In this document: one piece after another, positions 22,280 to 33,575 of the stretch
Numbering within the stretch: position 1 is the stretch's first letter
How the letters are laid out: each line of letters starts with the position of its first letter
Source of the DNA: Plasmodium relictum
Taxonomy: Eukaryota > Apicomplexa > Aconoidasida > Haemosporida > Plasmodiidae
NCBI RefSeq assembly: GCF_900005765.1
Contig: NC_041686.1
Span: 310,001 to 374,000 of the forward strand
Length of the DNA stretch: 64,000 nucleotides
Direction: 5' to 3'
The notes under the pieces: model-generated
Told to the model about the DNA's origin: nothing
What the model saw: the letters and a program-made list of their open reading frames with translations, nothing else
Databases searched by the model: none
Made by a program: the position numbers and the translations under genes

Positions 22280-23941
22280 TTATTTCAAAGACTTAATCTT
22301 ATATTTTAGGATTTCATAAAAATCTTCATCTTCATTTAATTTGTTGAGCTTCTGAAAGTAGTAGAGAAGTGTATATGCATTTTGCTCATTTATATTCTTA
22401 TAATTAAATATGATATAATGCTTTATATTATGTATAATGGAGTCATGTGTATGATTTAAAATTAGAAAAATATTTAATACTTTTATAATATCTTGAGTTA
22501 AACAAATTTCATAATTATTTATAAACAAATTTATATCATTTTCCCATTCTTTTAAGCAATTCAACAAATCATTTTTCAATTTTTTTTGATCATGCTTGTT
22601 TATACATTTTATATTTTCTTTCTTAAATCTTTCTTCTTTCAAATTATCAAAAGTTTTTTTTACAAAAATTTTGTTAACGTCCAAAAAATTAAAATTGTAT
22701 AAAGTGTTGTTTTCATAATTTTTTAAAAGTATAGTGAAAGAATACAAAATATAAATTTTTAGCTCGTTTGTTAATTTCATATTTTTTATTTTGTGAATAA
22801 AAATATCTAATTCAGAAAGACATATTAGTATATTATATCTTGAATACATATAAAAAATGTTGCTTATTTGATTTGAGTTTAATATATTTGCATAACTAAT
22901 AATTTTTTCATTAAAAACATTTACTATATAATTAAATAAATTAAAATAGTTTATAAAATAATTGAATTTGTTTTCATCAATGATTTCACAGTTCATATCA
23001 TTAAATTCTTGTTTTTCAACTATTTGCTTTAAAATTGGTAAAAAATGAATACAGTTAATCACATCACCAATACTACTTTTATCAATAACATTTTTAAGTT
23101 TAAGTGCTGAAAATTTTAATATATGATTAAAGTTTTTACTTATTCTCATATATGAATACAATATCCTACACAGATCAACAATGTTAACTTCATCCATTAA
23201 CATAATTATTTTCTGAGATAATATTTTGAAAATATTCATATTTTTATATAATATATATGCATAACAGTAAGTAATAACACAAATATCCCTTACATGCACA
23301 TTATTATAAATTACATTATCAATAATAATATTGCTTATTTTGCTAAATAAATCTTGATCATTTATTTTACATTTGACTAAAGCGTTTAATATCATAGATA
23401 TTTCAACTGTGTTATGAAGAGTATGAACTTTCCTTTTTAATTCTTCTTTTAACAACATAATTAAGTCTTCTTTTTTTCTTTTTGAATATGTGGATATCAA
23501 CATAGCTAAATTAGACGTATTAAAATATTCGCATTTTTTTTTTATTATAGGAATAAAACTATCATATAAGTTTGTTTCATAACGAACCTTACTCAAGCAA
23601 AATAAAAATGAAGCTATTTCATTAGCTTCAAATTTATCTATTAATTCATAAGATCTTTTTTCTATTTTTTTCCATATTAAATCATTTTTAATATTTTCTT
23701 TTAATAGCATATTTGAGAATATACAGAGAACAGAAGAATTCATATGATTTATTTTAATCCCTCTTTCATTGGTACTATATTCTTCTGATTTATATTTAAA
23801 TAAACTTTTACTGTTTATTTTAGACAAATATCTTTTAGAATAATAATTATTAATTACATTCACATTTACACCTTTAAAAACATTCTTAATTTTAAGCATT
23901 GATATAAACAATTTTCTTTTATTAATGATGATATAATGCAC
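22280..23941 (-). CDS. Helical-repeat protein, probable mitochondrial RNA-binding (HPR-like)
   Basis: Single exon, 553 residues. The N-terminus is basic and without acidic residues for about 40 positions (INKRKLFISMLKIKNVFKGV), like a mitochondrial presequence. From about residue 75 the protein is a succession of roughly 37-residue helix-turn-helix units with recurring patterns: FEANEIASFLFCLSKVRYET, LAMLISTYSKRKKEDL, VEISMILNALVKCKINDQDL, IVDLCRILYSYMRISKNFNH, NSNQISNIFYMYSRYNIL. This pattern resembles heptatricopeptide (HPR/OPR-like) repeats described in apicomplexans for organellar RNA-binding proteins that may stabilise fragmented mitochondrial rRNAs. I see no RAP domain at the C-terminus. 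The repeat class was judged by eye. The gene is divergent from RAD23. Confidence 0.7.
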   Translation of the reverse strand: MHYIIINKRKLFISMLKIKNVFKGVNVNVINNYYSKRYLSKINSKSLFKYKSEEYSTNERGIKINHMNSSVLCIFSNMLLKENIKNDLIWKKIEKRSYELIDKFEANEIASFLFCLSKVRYETNLYDSFIPIIKKKCEYFNTSNLAMLISTYSKRKKEDLIMLLKEELKRKVHTLHNTVEISMILNALVKCKINDQDLFSKISNIIIDNVIYNNVHVRDICVITYCYAYILYKNMNIFKILSQKIIMLMDEVNIVDLCRILYSYMRISKNFNHILKFSALKLKNVIDKSSIGDVINCIHFLPILKQIVEKQEFNDMNCEIIDENKFNYFINYFNLFNYIVNVFNEKIISYANILNSNQISNIFYMYSRYNILICLSELDIFIHKIKNMKLTNELKIYILYSFTILLKNYENNTLYNFNFLDVNKIFVKKTFDNLKEERFKKENIKCINKHDQKKLKNDLLNCLKEWENDINLFINNYEICLTQDIIKVLNIFLILNHTHDSIIHNIKHYIIFNYKNINEQNAYTLLYYFQKLNKLNEDEDFYEILKYKIKSLK

Positions 23942-25282
23942 TAATGTTATATATATATATGCTAAAAAAGAAAGAAATTTTTCATATTCATATCTTTTAA
24001 GTAGTTACTTTTTTTAACAATACTTTAGAGTTTATCAAATAATGATTTAAACAATTATCAATTTTATATACAAATAAAAAATTATAAATTATTTTTAAAT
24101 CTATATTTTAATTATAATTTGTTAAATTATTTCCAATATAATAAAAAAAAAAAAAAATGAAAAATAATATTTTTTTCTTTTCGCTATATTTTTATTCTTT
24201 TATTTTGTTTCTTTTTGCATTTTTGAACTTCTATAAGCATTTAAGAATTAAAAAGTTCACATAAAAATATTTTTTTTCATTATTGTATGTTTTGAAATAT
24301 ACTGGAGTCCTTTAATATTTAATATATTTTATATAAAAGAAAAAATAATTCTTAATCATTTCATAAACTTATATATACATAAAATAATTTATAAGAAAAA
24401 TATATTTGTAAGCATTATTATTATAAATAATAGAAAATCAAGTAAAAATATTTTAAAAAAATATTGTTTTTTTTTTAATTTAAAACGTTTACCAATAACC
24501 ACAAAAAATATAAAAAACAAATAAAAAATAGTGTAAACATGTTGATAAATGCATGAAATCTAGATTTACAATATTTTTATGATAAAAATAATTCAAATTA
24601 TTTTTTTATATATTAAATTTTCAAAATTTTAATTTTTCATAACGAAGGAATATACTAAAAAAAAAATATATTATATTAAAGGAAAATATAAATAAATAAA
24701 ATTCAGTACAAATATTTATATATAATTTTCTTATTTTTAAGAAAATATTAAAGCAAAATGGTAAAAAAAAGAAAAAATTCAAGAAGTAATGTACAATAAT
24801 ATATTAATACAAACAAAATAGAATTTAATTTACTAAATTTTATTCACGCGCGTTTTTGTATTGTAAGTTTAAAAAACTTCCTTTTTTTTTTTTGCTTATT
24901 AAAATAAATAATAAAAAAGTGAAACAGTATATTTTATAAATGAAGTTAAATAAAGTATAATAAGTATATTTAACAAATTTTGGTGAATAAAATAAGGAAA
25001 AAAAATAAAATAATTATAATAATAATAATGCATATTCTTTGTAAAAATGTTTTTATTTAAACTTTTTCCTTTTTTATAGTTCCATTGAATTATACATTTA
25101 CTAAAAATAATTTTTTTCATTATTTTTTTTTTTATTCTTTTTTATCTTTTCTATTTTAAAAATAAAAAATATTAACTATAAAGATTTATCAAAATATTTA
25201 TTAAGGAATTTTCAAAATTATATTTTTTTATAAAACATATACACATTTTATTGTTTAATTTTTTTTTTTTTATACATAAAAG
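23942..25282. other. Divergent intergenic region, helical-repeat gene / RAD23
   Basis: 1.3 kb containing both promoters. The only GC-rich element is CACGCGCG at 24845-24852, about 430 bp upstream of RAD23. The frame at 24899-25120 is compositional. Confidence 0.5.
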
Positions 25283-26428
25283 ATGAAAATTAAAGTAAGA
25301 ACTTTACAAAATAACGAAGAAGAAATAAATGTAGATAAAGATGATACTATTTTGGATGTGAAGAAAAAGGTTGAAAACGTATTACCTGAAATGCCGTGTG
25401 ATAAGCAGAAACTAATTTTTAGTGGAAGAATATTAAAAGATGAAAGTAAAGCTGCTGATATATTAAATGAAAATGATATTGTTATCGTTATGGTAACTAG
25501 AAAAATATTCAATAAAAGTAATTCAAAAGAGAACACAAATGATACTTCTTCCAATGCATTAAAAAACAACGATAATAAATCTAATGATCCCAAAACAAAC
25601 ACAGATAACAAAGAATTAAATACTAATGATAATATAAATACTTTAAACAATAGTGAACAAAAAATTGAAAAAAATGAGGATAATAAAACAGAGAGCAAAG
25701 AAAATGAAAACATAAGCAATGCTGAATCAATGTTATTAACAGGAGAGAAATTAAAGGAAACTATAGACAATATTTGTGCTATGGGATTTGAAAGAGGAAA
25801 TGTAGAAAAAGCGATGATTTTGGCTTATAATAATCCCAATAGAGCAATAGATTATTTAACTAATGGATTTCCTACTTCAAATGAAATGAATGAAAATGCG
25901 TACGAAAGAGAAGATGGTGGAAATATTTCCAATTTATCTAATCTTTTAATGAATGATAATTTGCTAAATGAAAATCAAAGACAATCATTATCACAAAATC
26001 CTGAATCATTTAGAAATTCACCTTTTTTTAATGTTCTGAGGGATGTTGCATTATCTAACCCTCAAAGAATACCAGAAATTTTAGAAATTATTGGAAGAAC
26101 TGACCCATCCTTTTTAGAATACATAAGAGAGCATCAAGGGGAATTTTTAAGAGCTATTCAAAATTACAGTAATGAAAATGTAGAAAATGAACAATCAAAC
26201 GAATCATTCATTGAGCAAAACAATCAAAATATAAATGATCAAAGTAGTGAAAATTATAATATCCCCATTACTCCACTAAATGAAAATGAAATGGAAAGTA
26301 TTAAAAAATTAGAATCATTAGGTTTTCCTAAGCATATTGCTTTAGAAGCTTTTATTGCTTGTGATAAAAATGAAGAAATGGCTGCAAATTATTTATTCGA
26401 AAACATGAACGATTATTCTTCAGAATAA
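25283..26428 (+). CDS. RAD23: Ubiquitin shuttle / DNA repair protein RAD23
   Basis: Single exon, 381 residues, with the complete RAD23 domain order. A ubiquitin-like domain covers residues 1-76 (MKIKVRTLQNNEEEINVDKD ... KQKLIFSGRILKDESKAADI). An Asn/Glu-rich linker follows. UBA1 is at about 155-200 (ETIDNICAMGFERGNVEKAM). The XPC/Rad4-binding (STI1-like) domain is at about 238-295 (NPESFRNSPFFNVLRDVALS, then ILEIIGRTDPSFLEYIREHQ). UBA2 is at about 333-378 (IKKLESLGFPKHIALEAFIA). RAD23 carries ubiquitinated proteins to the proteasome through its UBL domain and supports nucleotide-excision repair through the Rad4-binding domain. Length and order are normal for the family. Confidence 0.97.
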   Translation: MKIKVRTLQNNEEEINVDKDDTILDVKKKVENVLPEMPCDKQKLIFSGRILKDESKAADILNENDIVIVMVTRKIFNKSNSKENTNDTSSNALKNNDNKSNDPKTNTDNKELNTNDNINTLNNSEQKIEKNEDNKTESKENENISNAESMLLTGEKLKETIDNICAMGFERGNVEKAMILAYNNPNRAIDYLTNGFPTSNEMNENAYEREDGGNISNLSNLLMNDNLLNENQRQSLSQNPESFRNSPFFNVLRDVALSNPQRIPEILEIIGRTDPSFLEYIREHQGEFLRAIQNYSNENVENEQSNESFIEQNNQNINDQSSENYNIPITPLNENEMESIKKLESLGFPKHIALEAFIACDKNEEMAANYLFENMNDYSSE

Positions 26429-27538
26429 GAAAAACTAAATTAAAATGATATAGAGAGTGTGCGGAATAATATATATATATAGATTACTATTATTGTTTAT
26501 TAAATTACATATATATTTTTTACTTTAAATATTTTTTTGCACACTGCACTTTATATGTAATAATTTTAAGTATTAGTCATAAATTTTTTTTTTTTTTATA
26601 TTATTGTATACATAGAGCTTTTACTTCTCATCTTTTTTTTTAAGTTTTTACTTCAATTTTTTTAAAAATTAATTTATTATCAACTATTTATATAAATTCA
26701 TTTTACGTTTGTTTAATAACTTTATTTATATTTTCTAATAATTACATTTTTAAATAAAATAAACTTAAAAACTCTTTAAGTATTATTATTTTTTTTTAAT
26801 CACATGAAACTTATTTTACAAAATAAATTATATAATTTTAATTTCTTTTCTTTTTATTTATATATTTTATATTATTTATTCCTATTTCTATATATATATA
26901 TATATATTATTCTTTATATAACAAATCTTACATTTTTAGTAATTTAAATTATATTAAAATAAAAAAATGTAATGTTCAAATTTAAATTTCATGATATGAA
27001 TACTATTAAAAATTATACTTTTTTTTATATTCTCAAAAAATAGAAATTTTAAATGTTACAAAATTCTACAGTTGTTCTTAGAGTAAAATAATTAAAAATA
27101 TAGCTTAAGGCTTTTTTTTTTTTTATATTTTATTAAACATTTATTTTTTAAATATATATATATATGCTTTAGAATCTATATTTTATTTTTTTTCCTAAGA
27201 TAAATAGCATACGAATATAAGTTAAATGACATAAAAGTATTAATTCTAAAATAAAGAAATATATATATCATTTAATATTTTAAGAATTCAATAGTTCTAT
27301 ATAAATTTAATTTTTTTTTATTAAATGTATTAAACATAAAATTCATGAAATTATTTTTTTTAATTACTAAGCAAAATTATTTTTTTTTATTTTATCTTAT
27401 TTAAAAAAAAAGAAAAAATTATTATTTTTTAAAAATAAGTCACAAAAAAACATGGTTCTATTTAAGTACTTACATAACAGAATAATTTTATTTATTTATT
27501 ATTCTAATACACCACTTTTATTCTTTATTATATGCAAG

Positions 27539-27581
27539 GCGTTATTAACATAACAACGCGTTTTTTTTTTTTTTTTTTTTT
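27539..27581 (+). repeat. Stem-loop followed by T21
   Basis: GCGTT (27539-27543) pairs with AACGC (27555-27559). Across one A-C mismatch, TTA pairs with TAA around a 3-nt loop. One G and then 21 Ts follow. It resembles an intrinsic terminator or the 3' end of a small Pol III transcript. Confidence 0.4.
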
Positions 27582-27868
27582 AAATATTTAAAAAAAAAAA
27601 AGTTACTATAATAGCATATCAATAGTAATATCTTATATAGATATGTTTTAATTTCTTAAAAAATAAAACTTAAGCCTTACAATATTAATTATTTCTATAT
27701 TTTATAATTTTTTTTTTAAAGGGAAATATTGCTTTACGCATGTAGTACTTTGTAAGGAAACTAAAGATTATAGATAAAAAAAAAAAAAAAAAAAAAACCG
27801 TAACAGAAATATGTATTTTTGTGCTATGTATAAATTGTTAAACCAATTTGGTACACTTAAATTATATG

Positions 27869-27870
<2 letters not shown>

Positions 27871-27917
<47 letters not shown>

Positions 27918-27930
27918 TATATACATATAT
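27871..27930. repeat. (TA)n microsatellite
   Basis: About 40 bp of perfect AT dinucleotides, then interrupted ATAC/ATAT units to about 27930. Confidence 0.9.
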
Positions 27931-28646
27931 AAAGGATATATGAAAATAAAAAAAAAGTATTTTGTTCTTTGAATCTAATGAAAAATAAATAAAAACATTA
28001 AAAAAGTAATGTTGACAAAATATCATAAAATTAACAGTATTTTTTATTAATTAATAAATATTAACATTTTGCTCAAAAAAGTACTATACAAAAGGAAAAA
28101 AAAAAATATTTACATGTGTTTTTTACATTATACCTTATTTTTTTTTTTTCAGTACTTCATAAATATGCCTATCAAAAGTTCGTATTATTTATTTTTTTTT
28201 TTTTTTAAATAAAAAAAAAAAAAATAATAAAAAATACATGTATGAAAAATTAAAAAAATTAAAATATTTATTTTAAAAAATAAATGAAAAGATTCTTTTA
28301 AAAAAAAATTATATTTAAAAAAAGTTTATAATATATTGCGAGTTATATACAAATTATTGAAAAAAAAAAAAAAAAAATAAATGAACGAAAGATAATATAA
28401 ACCAAATTAAAAGAAAAAAAAAATAAAATAAAAAAAAAACTATATTAACAGGAGAAAAAAAAAAAAAAAAAGAGTAACAAGCATTCTATTTGTTAAATAT
28501 TTTTATATGCATTTTCTTTTTATTTAAAATTTTTTTTTTATTTTATAAAATGTTAAATCATTGATAGAAATTTATATAATTTTAATTTTTATATATAGTT
28601 TAAAATATTTATAGAAAAAAAAAAAAAAGAAAAATGAATAAAATTG

Positions 28647-28678
28647 CTGACAATCCTATCCCCTCATAGGTTGATAGT
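28647..28678. other. GC-richer island with hairpin and G-box-like core
   Basis: On the plus strand, CCTAT and ATAGG flank CCCCTC, forming a 5-bp hairpin. The minus strand reads GAGGGGA, which matches the (A/G)NGGGG(C/A) G-box described for Plasmodium promoters. It lies about 690 bp upstream of PREBP. It could be a promoter element or part of a small RNA. I could not fit it to a C/D or H/ACA snoRNA model. Confidence 0.35.
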
Positions 28679-28926
28679 TAATTCATGTTCAGTTGTGCTT
28701 ATTTCTTTTGAAAAAGTATTGTCCTTTTATTATCTGAAAAATTTAATTTTTATAATATTATTTAAAGTTGTAATTTAAATTAATTTTAAAAATATTTATG
28801 TTAGTAATTCATTTTTTTAATTTTACATATTCAAATAAATAGAAATATCACCCTCCCTTATCCTAAATAAAAAAAAAAAAAAAGAAAAAAACAGTTGTAG
28901 GAGTATTGTAATAATTCAAAGTAAAC

Positions 28927-28933
<7 letters not shown>

Positions 28934-28962
<29 letters not shown>
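28934..28962. repeat. (TA)n microsatellite
   Basis: Perfect AT dinucleotide run in the probable PREBP leader. Confidence 0.85.
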
Positions 28963-28965
<3 letters not shown>

Positions 28966-29186
28966 GAGTAGTATATCTGAAGATATATAGAAGTATACAA
29001 TAAAAAAAGAAAAGAAAAGGGATATCATTATAAGGAAATAACAAAAAAAGGTAATTATTATATAAAAAAACTAGTGTTATTACAATTTATTTTTAATTGT
29101 TTTATATTTCTTTTTTATTAATTTTATTCAATTTTTTTTTTTTTTTTTTTATCATTATACTTAATCCTTTTTATTTTCATTTTACT

Positions 29187-29189
<3 letters not shown>

Positions 29190-29220
<31 letters not shown>
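29190..29220. repeat. (AT)n microsatellite
   Basis: Perfect AT dinucleotide run about 135 bp before the PREBP start codon. Confidence 0.85.
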
Positions 29221-29221
<1 letters not shown>

Positions 29222-29354
29222 CTTATTTAATTTTTATTTATTTTATTGCATGTGTTTGATGAATTTACATATATGTATTTTTTTACTTTTATTATTTTTT
29301 ATAATTGTACATACATATATTTATCCTTTATATATATATATATATATAGACAAA

Positions 29355-32126
29355 ATGGGAAGAAAAGCAAATAACTCGTCTACTTTAGAAGAAAAAACCT
29401 TAAACAGCAGTACTATTTTAGGTAATAACATAAAAGAAAACTATATAAATGAAAAGAAGCAACCAGGATCAAAATTAAACGAAAAGAAAACTAACAAATC
29501 CGCAGAGTTAACACACAATGTACAACTCAATGGAAACATTCAGAAAAAAAAAGAAAACAATTTAGAGAATAAGAAAATAAATAATGTAGAAGAAAATTGT
29601 GTAATTAAAACTAAAGAAAATAAATCAGAAGGAAATAGTGGACTACAGAAAAAGAAAAAAACAAATAAAAAAACAAAGAAGGATGATAATAATAAATCTA
29701 ATGAAGATTTAATAGAAGAAGCAAAAAAGGAAGCAAAAGAAACTAGTGAAAAGGCAAAGGATGGTAACATAATTGGAGAAAATATTAAAAAAGAGGATGA
29801 TAATAATAGTAAGGAAAAAAGTAAAGACGGAAAGGAGAAAAAAGAAGAGGAAAAAAAGGATTCAAAAAAAGATATAAAATTGAAAGAAGATGAAAGAAAA
29901 AAAATGGAAAATGAATTAAATAAGAAATTTTTAAAAATAACAAAAATAGATAATTTTAAAAATATTAATGACAAAATGGAAGCAGAAATGAAGAGAAAAA
30001 CAGAAATTGAATTATTAATTAGTTCAATCAACACATCAGTATCAAAATCAAATGCACAAACACCTAGGCCAATTAACATGAAATTATCTTCAGTAGATAT
30101 TGAAAATAAAATTAAGGAAGCTAAATTAAAAAAAAAGAAGATTAACCCAAAAAATTTAGAAGAAGTTGAAGAAGTAAATACATATATTAATTATCTAGAA
30201 GAACAATTAAACATCACAAAAAATTACGAAAATTTTAAAAATTTTCAAAATCGTTTAGTTACTTTAAAGAAATCTTGTGAGGAAAAATTAAAAGAAAATT
30301 TAAAAATTATAAACGAAATAAAAATACAAGAAAAGAAATTAAAATCAGTAGAAAAAATAATTAAATTGAAAAAAGAAAAACAAAATATTCAAGTAAAGGA
30401 ATCAGATGTAATCAACAAAGAATATTCACTCCCTACTGATAAATATACTACATTAATTAAACCTTATAATTTTATGAATAGAATCCAAAGCAAACACTTT
30501 GTTTATGTAGATAAAATTAATAATAATAATTTTGATAAAGTATGTTTATACATAACAGGTTGTAAGGATGATGTGGAAAATTTTATTACTTATTTAAAAA
30601 ACATTGATTTTACTGAAAAAAATTATGTGCATCTAAGTAATAAAGTATTTAAAATTATGCTGAATATTTGTGAAGGAAGTTTTAAAAAGATGGAGGATGA
30701 TACAAACGTTTTTGTCCATGTAGATAATGATACTCTTTATTACTGTGGAATGAAAGGAGATGTAGAAAATTTAAAAGAATTAATAGAAAGAGCAATAAAT
30801 GAAAAAAATTCTAACACAAAAAATGTTACAAAGAACATCAAATTAGATTCTGTTTTAGCTAGAGGATTTAATAAAGGTCTTTTGAAGGATATAGAGAATA
30901 AAACTAACACATTAATTAGAATGAACTATGATTCTAAAACTTTCGAGGCATCAGCTACTATTAAAGGAAGTAAGAGTAGTGATATAGAAGAAGCAGAAGG
31001 AAAATTAAATGATATTTTTAAGAATTTGGATTCAGAATTCGTAAAATTTGAAGAAAGAGAATTATTTTCTTTATATAAGAAATGTTCTTATGAATTAAAC
31101 GAAATAAGAAAAAATTTAAATTTATTTATTATTAGACATGACAATGGTATTAGTTTGGTAGGAAAAAAAGAAAACATAAATAAAGCTTTAGAAATATTAG
31201 ATTATGCAAAAAGTATTATATCCAATAAAACAGTTAAAAAGAAACTAACAGAAGAAGAAGCCTTTTTATTTAATGCTAATTATAGAAGTTATATAAAATC
31301 AAAAACAGGTGCAGAAGTGAAAATATTTAACAAGAGTAATTATAAGGAATTAAATATAAGTGGAAACAAAAATGATATAGATAAGGCTTTGCAAATGATT
31401 GAGGATTTATTAAAAAAGAGAAAATGTACAGAAGTAGAAATTAATGAAAAAGTTATTGCATTATTATTATCATCTAAAGCACAAAAAATTAAAGAAATAG
31501 AAAAAGACACTTCTACAAGTATTCAGATTAATAAAACTAATCACATAGCTCAAATATATGGGCATGAAGATAAAATTCATTTAGCAAAAGATATCTTAGA
31601 AAATTTAGTATTATCAGAAAGTAAAGAAAGTAAATTTATACCAAATAATTTATATGTGACAGTAGAAATGTCCGTAGAAACAGAACATATTGGTAGTATT
31701 ATAGGAAAGAAAGGAAGAACAATTAATAAAATTCAGGAGGAAACATTTGCTAAGAAAATACATATAGATAAAGAAAATAAAAAAATTTATATACATGGAA
31801 CACAAAAAACAGTAGATGCTGCTCAAAAAGAAATTTTAAAAATATTAAATAGGAGCAAAGATGACAATTCTTATTATGACAGATACAAGCATTCTAGCAA
31901 TTCTGTTTCAGCTCATAGAAAATCTCACAAAAGTACAAGATCAGGTAGATCTAATTATCGTTCAGAGTCATCAAAAAATGGTGTTTACATAAATACAAAC
32001 GATGAGAAAGCTTTCCCAAGTCTTCATGATGTAACTAATATTCAAACGAAAAAAAACAAAAAATCTGCAAATCAAGCAAACATAAAAAGACAGGATGAGC
32101 AACCAGAAGTAAATGAAAATGAATAA
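29355..32126 (+). CDS. PREBP: KH-domain protein, PRE-binding protein (PREBP)-like
   Basis: I start at MGRKANNSS (29355), giving 923 residues. The frame is open 35 codons further upstream, but that part is AT-microsatellite and T-rich. Residues 1-225 are Lys/Glu low complexity (KKEEEKKDSKKDIK), and 225-370 are charged and probably coiled coil. Several KH-type repeats follow from about 380 to 835. Examples are VLARGFNKGLLKDIENKTNT, IALLLSSKAQKIKEIEKDTS and the best-formed last one, EHIGSIIGKKGRTINKIQEE, whose GKKG is the GxxG nucleic-acid-binding loop at about 783-787. The tail is Ser/Arg/Lys-rich. P. falciparum PREBP was described as a KH protein binding an enhancer of the peroxiredoxin gene. 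The syntenic position supports the assignment, and a vigilin-like RNA-binding role is also possible. Confidence 0.87.
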   Translation: MGRKANNSSTLEEKTLNSSTILGNNIKENYINEKKQPGSKLNEKKTNKSAELTHNVQLNGNIQKKKENNLENKKINNVEENCVIKTKENKSEGNSGLQKKKKTNKKTKKDDNNKSNEDLIEEAKKEAKETSEKAKDGNIIGENIKKEDDNNSKEKSKDGKEKKEEEKKDSKKDIKLKEDERKKMENELNKKFLKITKIDNFKNINDKMEAEMKRKTEIELLISSINTSVSKSNAQTPRPINMKLSSVDIENKIKEAKLKKKKINPKNLEEVEEVNTYINYLEEQLNITKNYENFKNFQNRLVTLKKSCEEKLKENLKIINEIKIQEKKLKSVEKIIKLKKEKQNIQVKESDVINKEYSLPTDKYTTLIKPYNFMNRIQSKHFVYVDKINNNNFDKVCLYITGCKDDVENFITYLKNIDFTEKNYVHLSNKVFKIMLNICEGSFKKMEDDTNVFVHVDNDTLYYCGMKGDVENLKELIERAINEKNSNTKNVTKNIKLDSVLARGFNKGLLKDIENKTNTLIRMNYDSKTFEASATIKGSKSSDIEEAEGKLNDIFKNLDSEFVKFEERELFSLYKKCSYELNEIRKNLNLFIIRHDNGISLVGKKENINKALEILDYAKSIISNKTVKKKLTEEEAFLFNANYRSYIKSKTGAEVKIFNKSNYKELNISGNKNDIDKALQMIEDLLKKRKCTEVEINEKVIALLLSSKAQKIKEIEKDTSTSIQINKTNHIAQIYGHEDKIHLAKDILENLVLSESKESKFIPNNLYVTVEMSVETEHIGSIIGKKGRTINKIQEETFAKKIHIDKENKKIYIHGTQKTVDAAQKEILKILNRSKDDNSYYDRYKHSSNSVSAHRKSHKSTRSGRSNYRSESSKNGVYINTNDEKAFPSLHDVTNIQTKKNKKSANQANIKRQDEQPEVNENE

Positions 32127-32481
32127 AAGATGGAAACTTTTATCCATTTTTTTTTACATATATATATATACATTGTATAAATATATATGTATACATTAAT
32201 TTTTATTCATTTTCAAATTAAAATTTATATCTACTCAATTTATACATGTGTATTTAATTACTGCATGTGTTAAACAAAATAAAAATATCAAAAAAATTAA
32301 ATAATTAAAAAAAATAAATAAAATAAAATAATAAAAAAAATTAATAAAATAGATTTAAAAAAAGGTAAAAAAAAAATAAAAAAAAAATAAAAAATTAAAA
32401 AAATATATATATTCATATAAAAACAAAAATAAATGAAAATATAAAATTTAAAATGGAGATTTACTGTAAACATGTATGGGC

Positions 32482-32545
<64 letters not shown>

Positions 32546-33575
32546 CATATATGTTAATATACAAAAATACTTCTATATACATAATATTTATATTTATAAA
32601 TAATATATATACATATTTATACTTATATTTTTTTTTTTTTTTTTACGAACTTAATTGTATTGTTTAATTTTTAACATTTTATTAAAAATGCACTTAATTT
32701 ATTTCATGAACTAAAAAAAAAATAAATACAAAACTTTTAAACTTAAATTTAACTTTTATATTACCTGCATAAATATAAGATTATTGAACTTATAAAAAAT
32801 ATAAAGAGAAAAAATTTCAAGAAAAAAAAAATATTATAAAATTACATTAACATATATATATAATTTTATTATTCTTATTTAATAAATTTGGCCTTTCAAC
32901 TATATTTATAATTTACTTCAGACACCTTGTGATTTTTTTTTTTTTTTTTTTATTTATATAGATACATATATGTACAAATATTGTACATATATATGTGAGC
33001 ATCATAGTGTTGTATTTTTTTTTTTTTTTTGGTTTATTTTATTAAAATATATATATATGAAATATAAGAGATATAATGATATTAGAAATTCACTTCTTAT
33101 ATTATCAAATATATATATATGAATTTCAATAAATTTCCTTATCTTCTAAAGTGAAGCATTTAAAAAATAAAAAAATTAATATTTTTATGAAAATATATAA
33201 TAATTTTAAATGGCAAAGTAAATTAAAGAATACTTATATATATTTTTAAATAATTTAATAGGATTTTGTAAATTTTTTTTTTTTTTCCAAATAACTTAAA
33301 AATTAAAAAATTTAAAGTGAACTATAATTAAAATTATTAGAAAATGAGAATATAATTATAATGGTAATATGAATAATAATAATAAAAGATCTATAACTTT
33401 TTTTTAAAAAAAAAAGAAAAAGTTGAATAAATATTTACCTGTATTTTTGCTCTAGTAAGAGAACATAAAAATTCTATATATTTTCATTTATTACGAAAAA
33501 TAAATATAAAGCAAATTACTTAAAAAATATATTAAACTTAAAAAAAAAAAAAAACACCACTAATAAAGTTAGAAA
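32127..33575. other. Convergent intergenic DNA with long (TA)n tract
   Basis: The 3' flanks of PREBP (+) and the heme oxygenase-like gene (-), 1.4 kb. It holds the longest microsatellite of the window (32483-32541) and several poly(T) runs. The minus frame crossing it at 32297-32548 is repeat-derived. No gene is seen. Confidence 0.55.
32483..32541. repeat. (TA)n microsatellite, about 58 bp
   Basis: Uninterrupted TA dinucleotides, the longest perfect run in the window. Confidence 0.95.

Larger units (their letters stand above)
26429..29354. other. Long intergenic/5' leader region upstream of PREBP
   Basis: This 2.9 kb between two plus-strand genes is poor in coding signal but rich in low-complexity structure. 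It contains a stem-loop followed by T21 (27539-27581), a (TA)n tract (27871-27930), two GC-richer islands (28647-28678 and 28850-28866) and (TA)n tracts at 28934-28962 and 29190-29220. The distal part is probably PREBP promoter and 5' UTR. A TATATAG acceptor-like site just before the PREBP start may end a leader intron. Confidence 0.5.

Noticed and set aside
25270-25770. Minus-strand 166-codon frame
   Set aside because: Antisense of RAD23; reversed Asn/Lys codons produce Phe/Leu/Ser.
28631-28740. C/D or H/ACA snoRNA model for the GC-richer island
   Set aside because: CTGA boxes occur at 28647 and 28734, but no properly spaced RTGATGA box or H/ACA geometry could be fitted on either strand.
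29540-30079. Minus-strand 179-codon frame
   Set aside because: Antisense shadow of the Lys/Glu-rich part of PREBP. The product is Ser/Phe-rich low complexity with no family signal.
32297-32548. 83-codon minus frame of Ile/Tyr repeats
   Set aside because: Direct translation of the (TA)n microsatellite.
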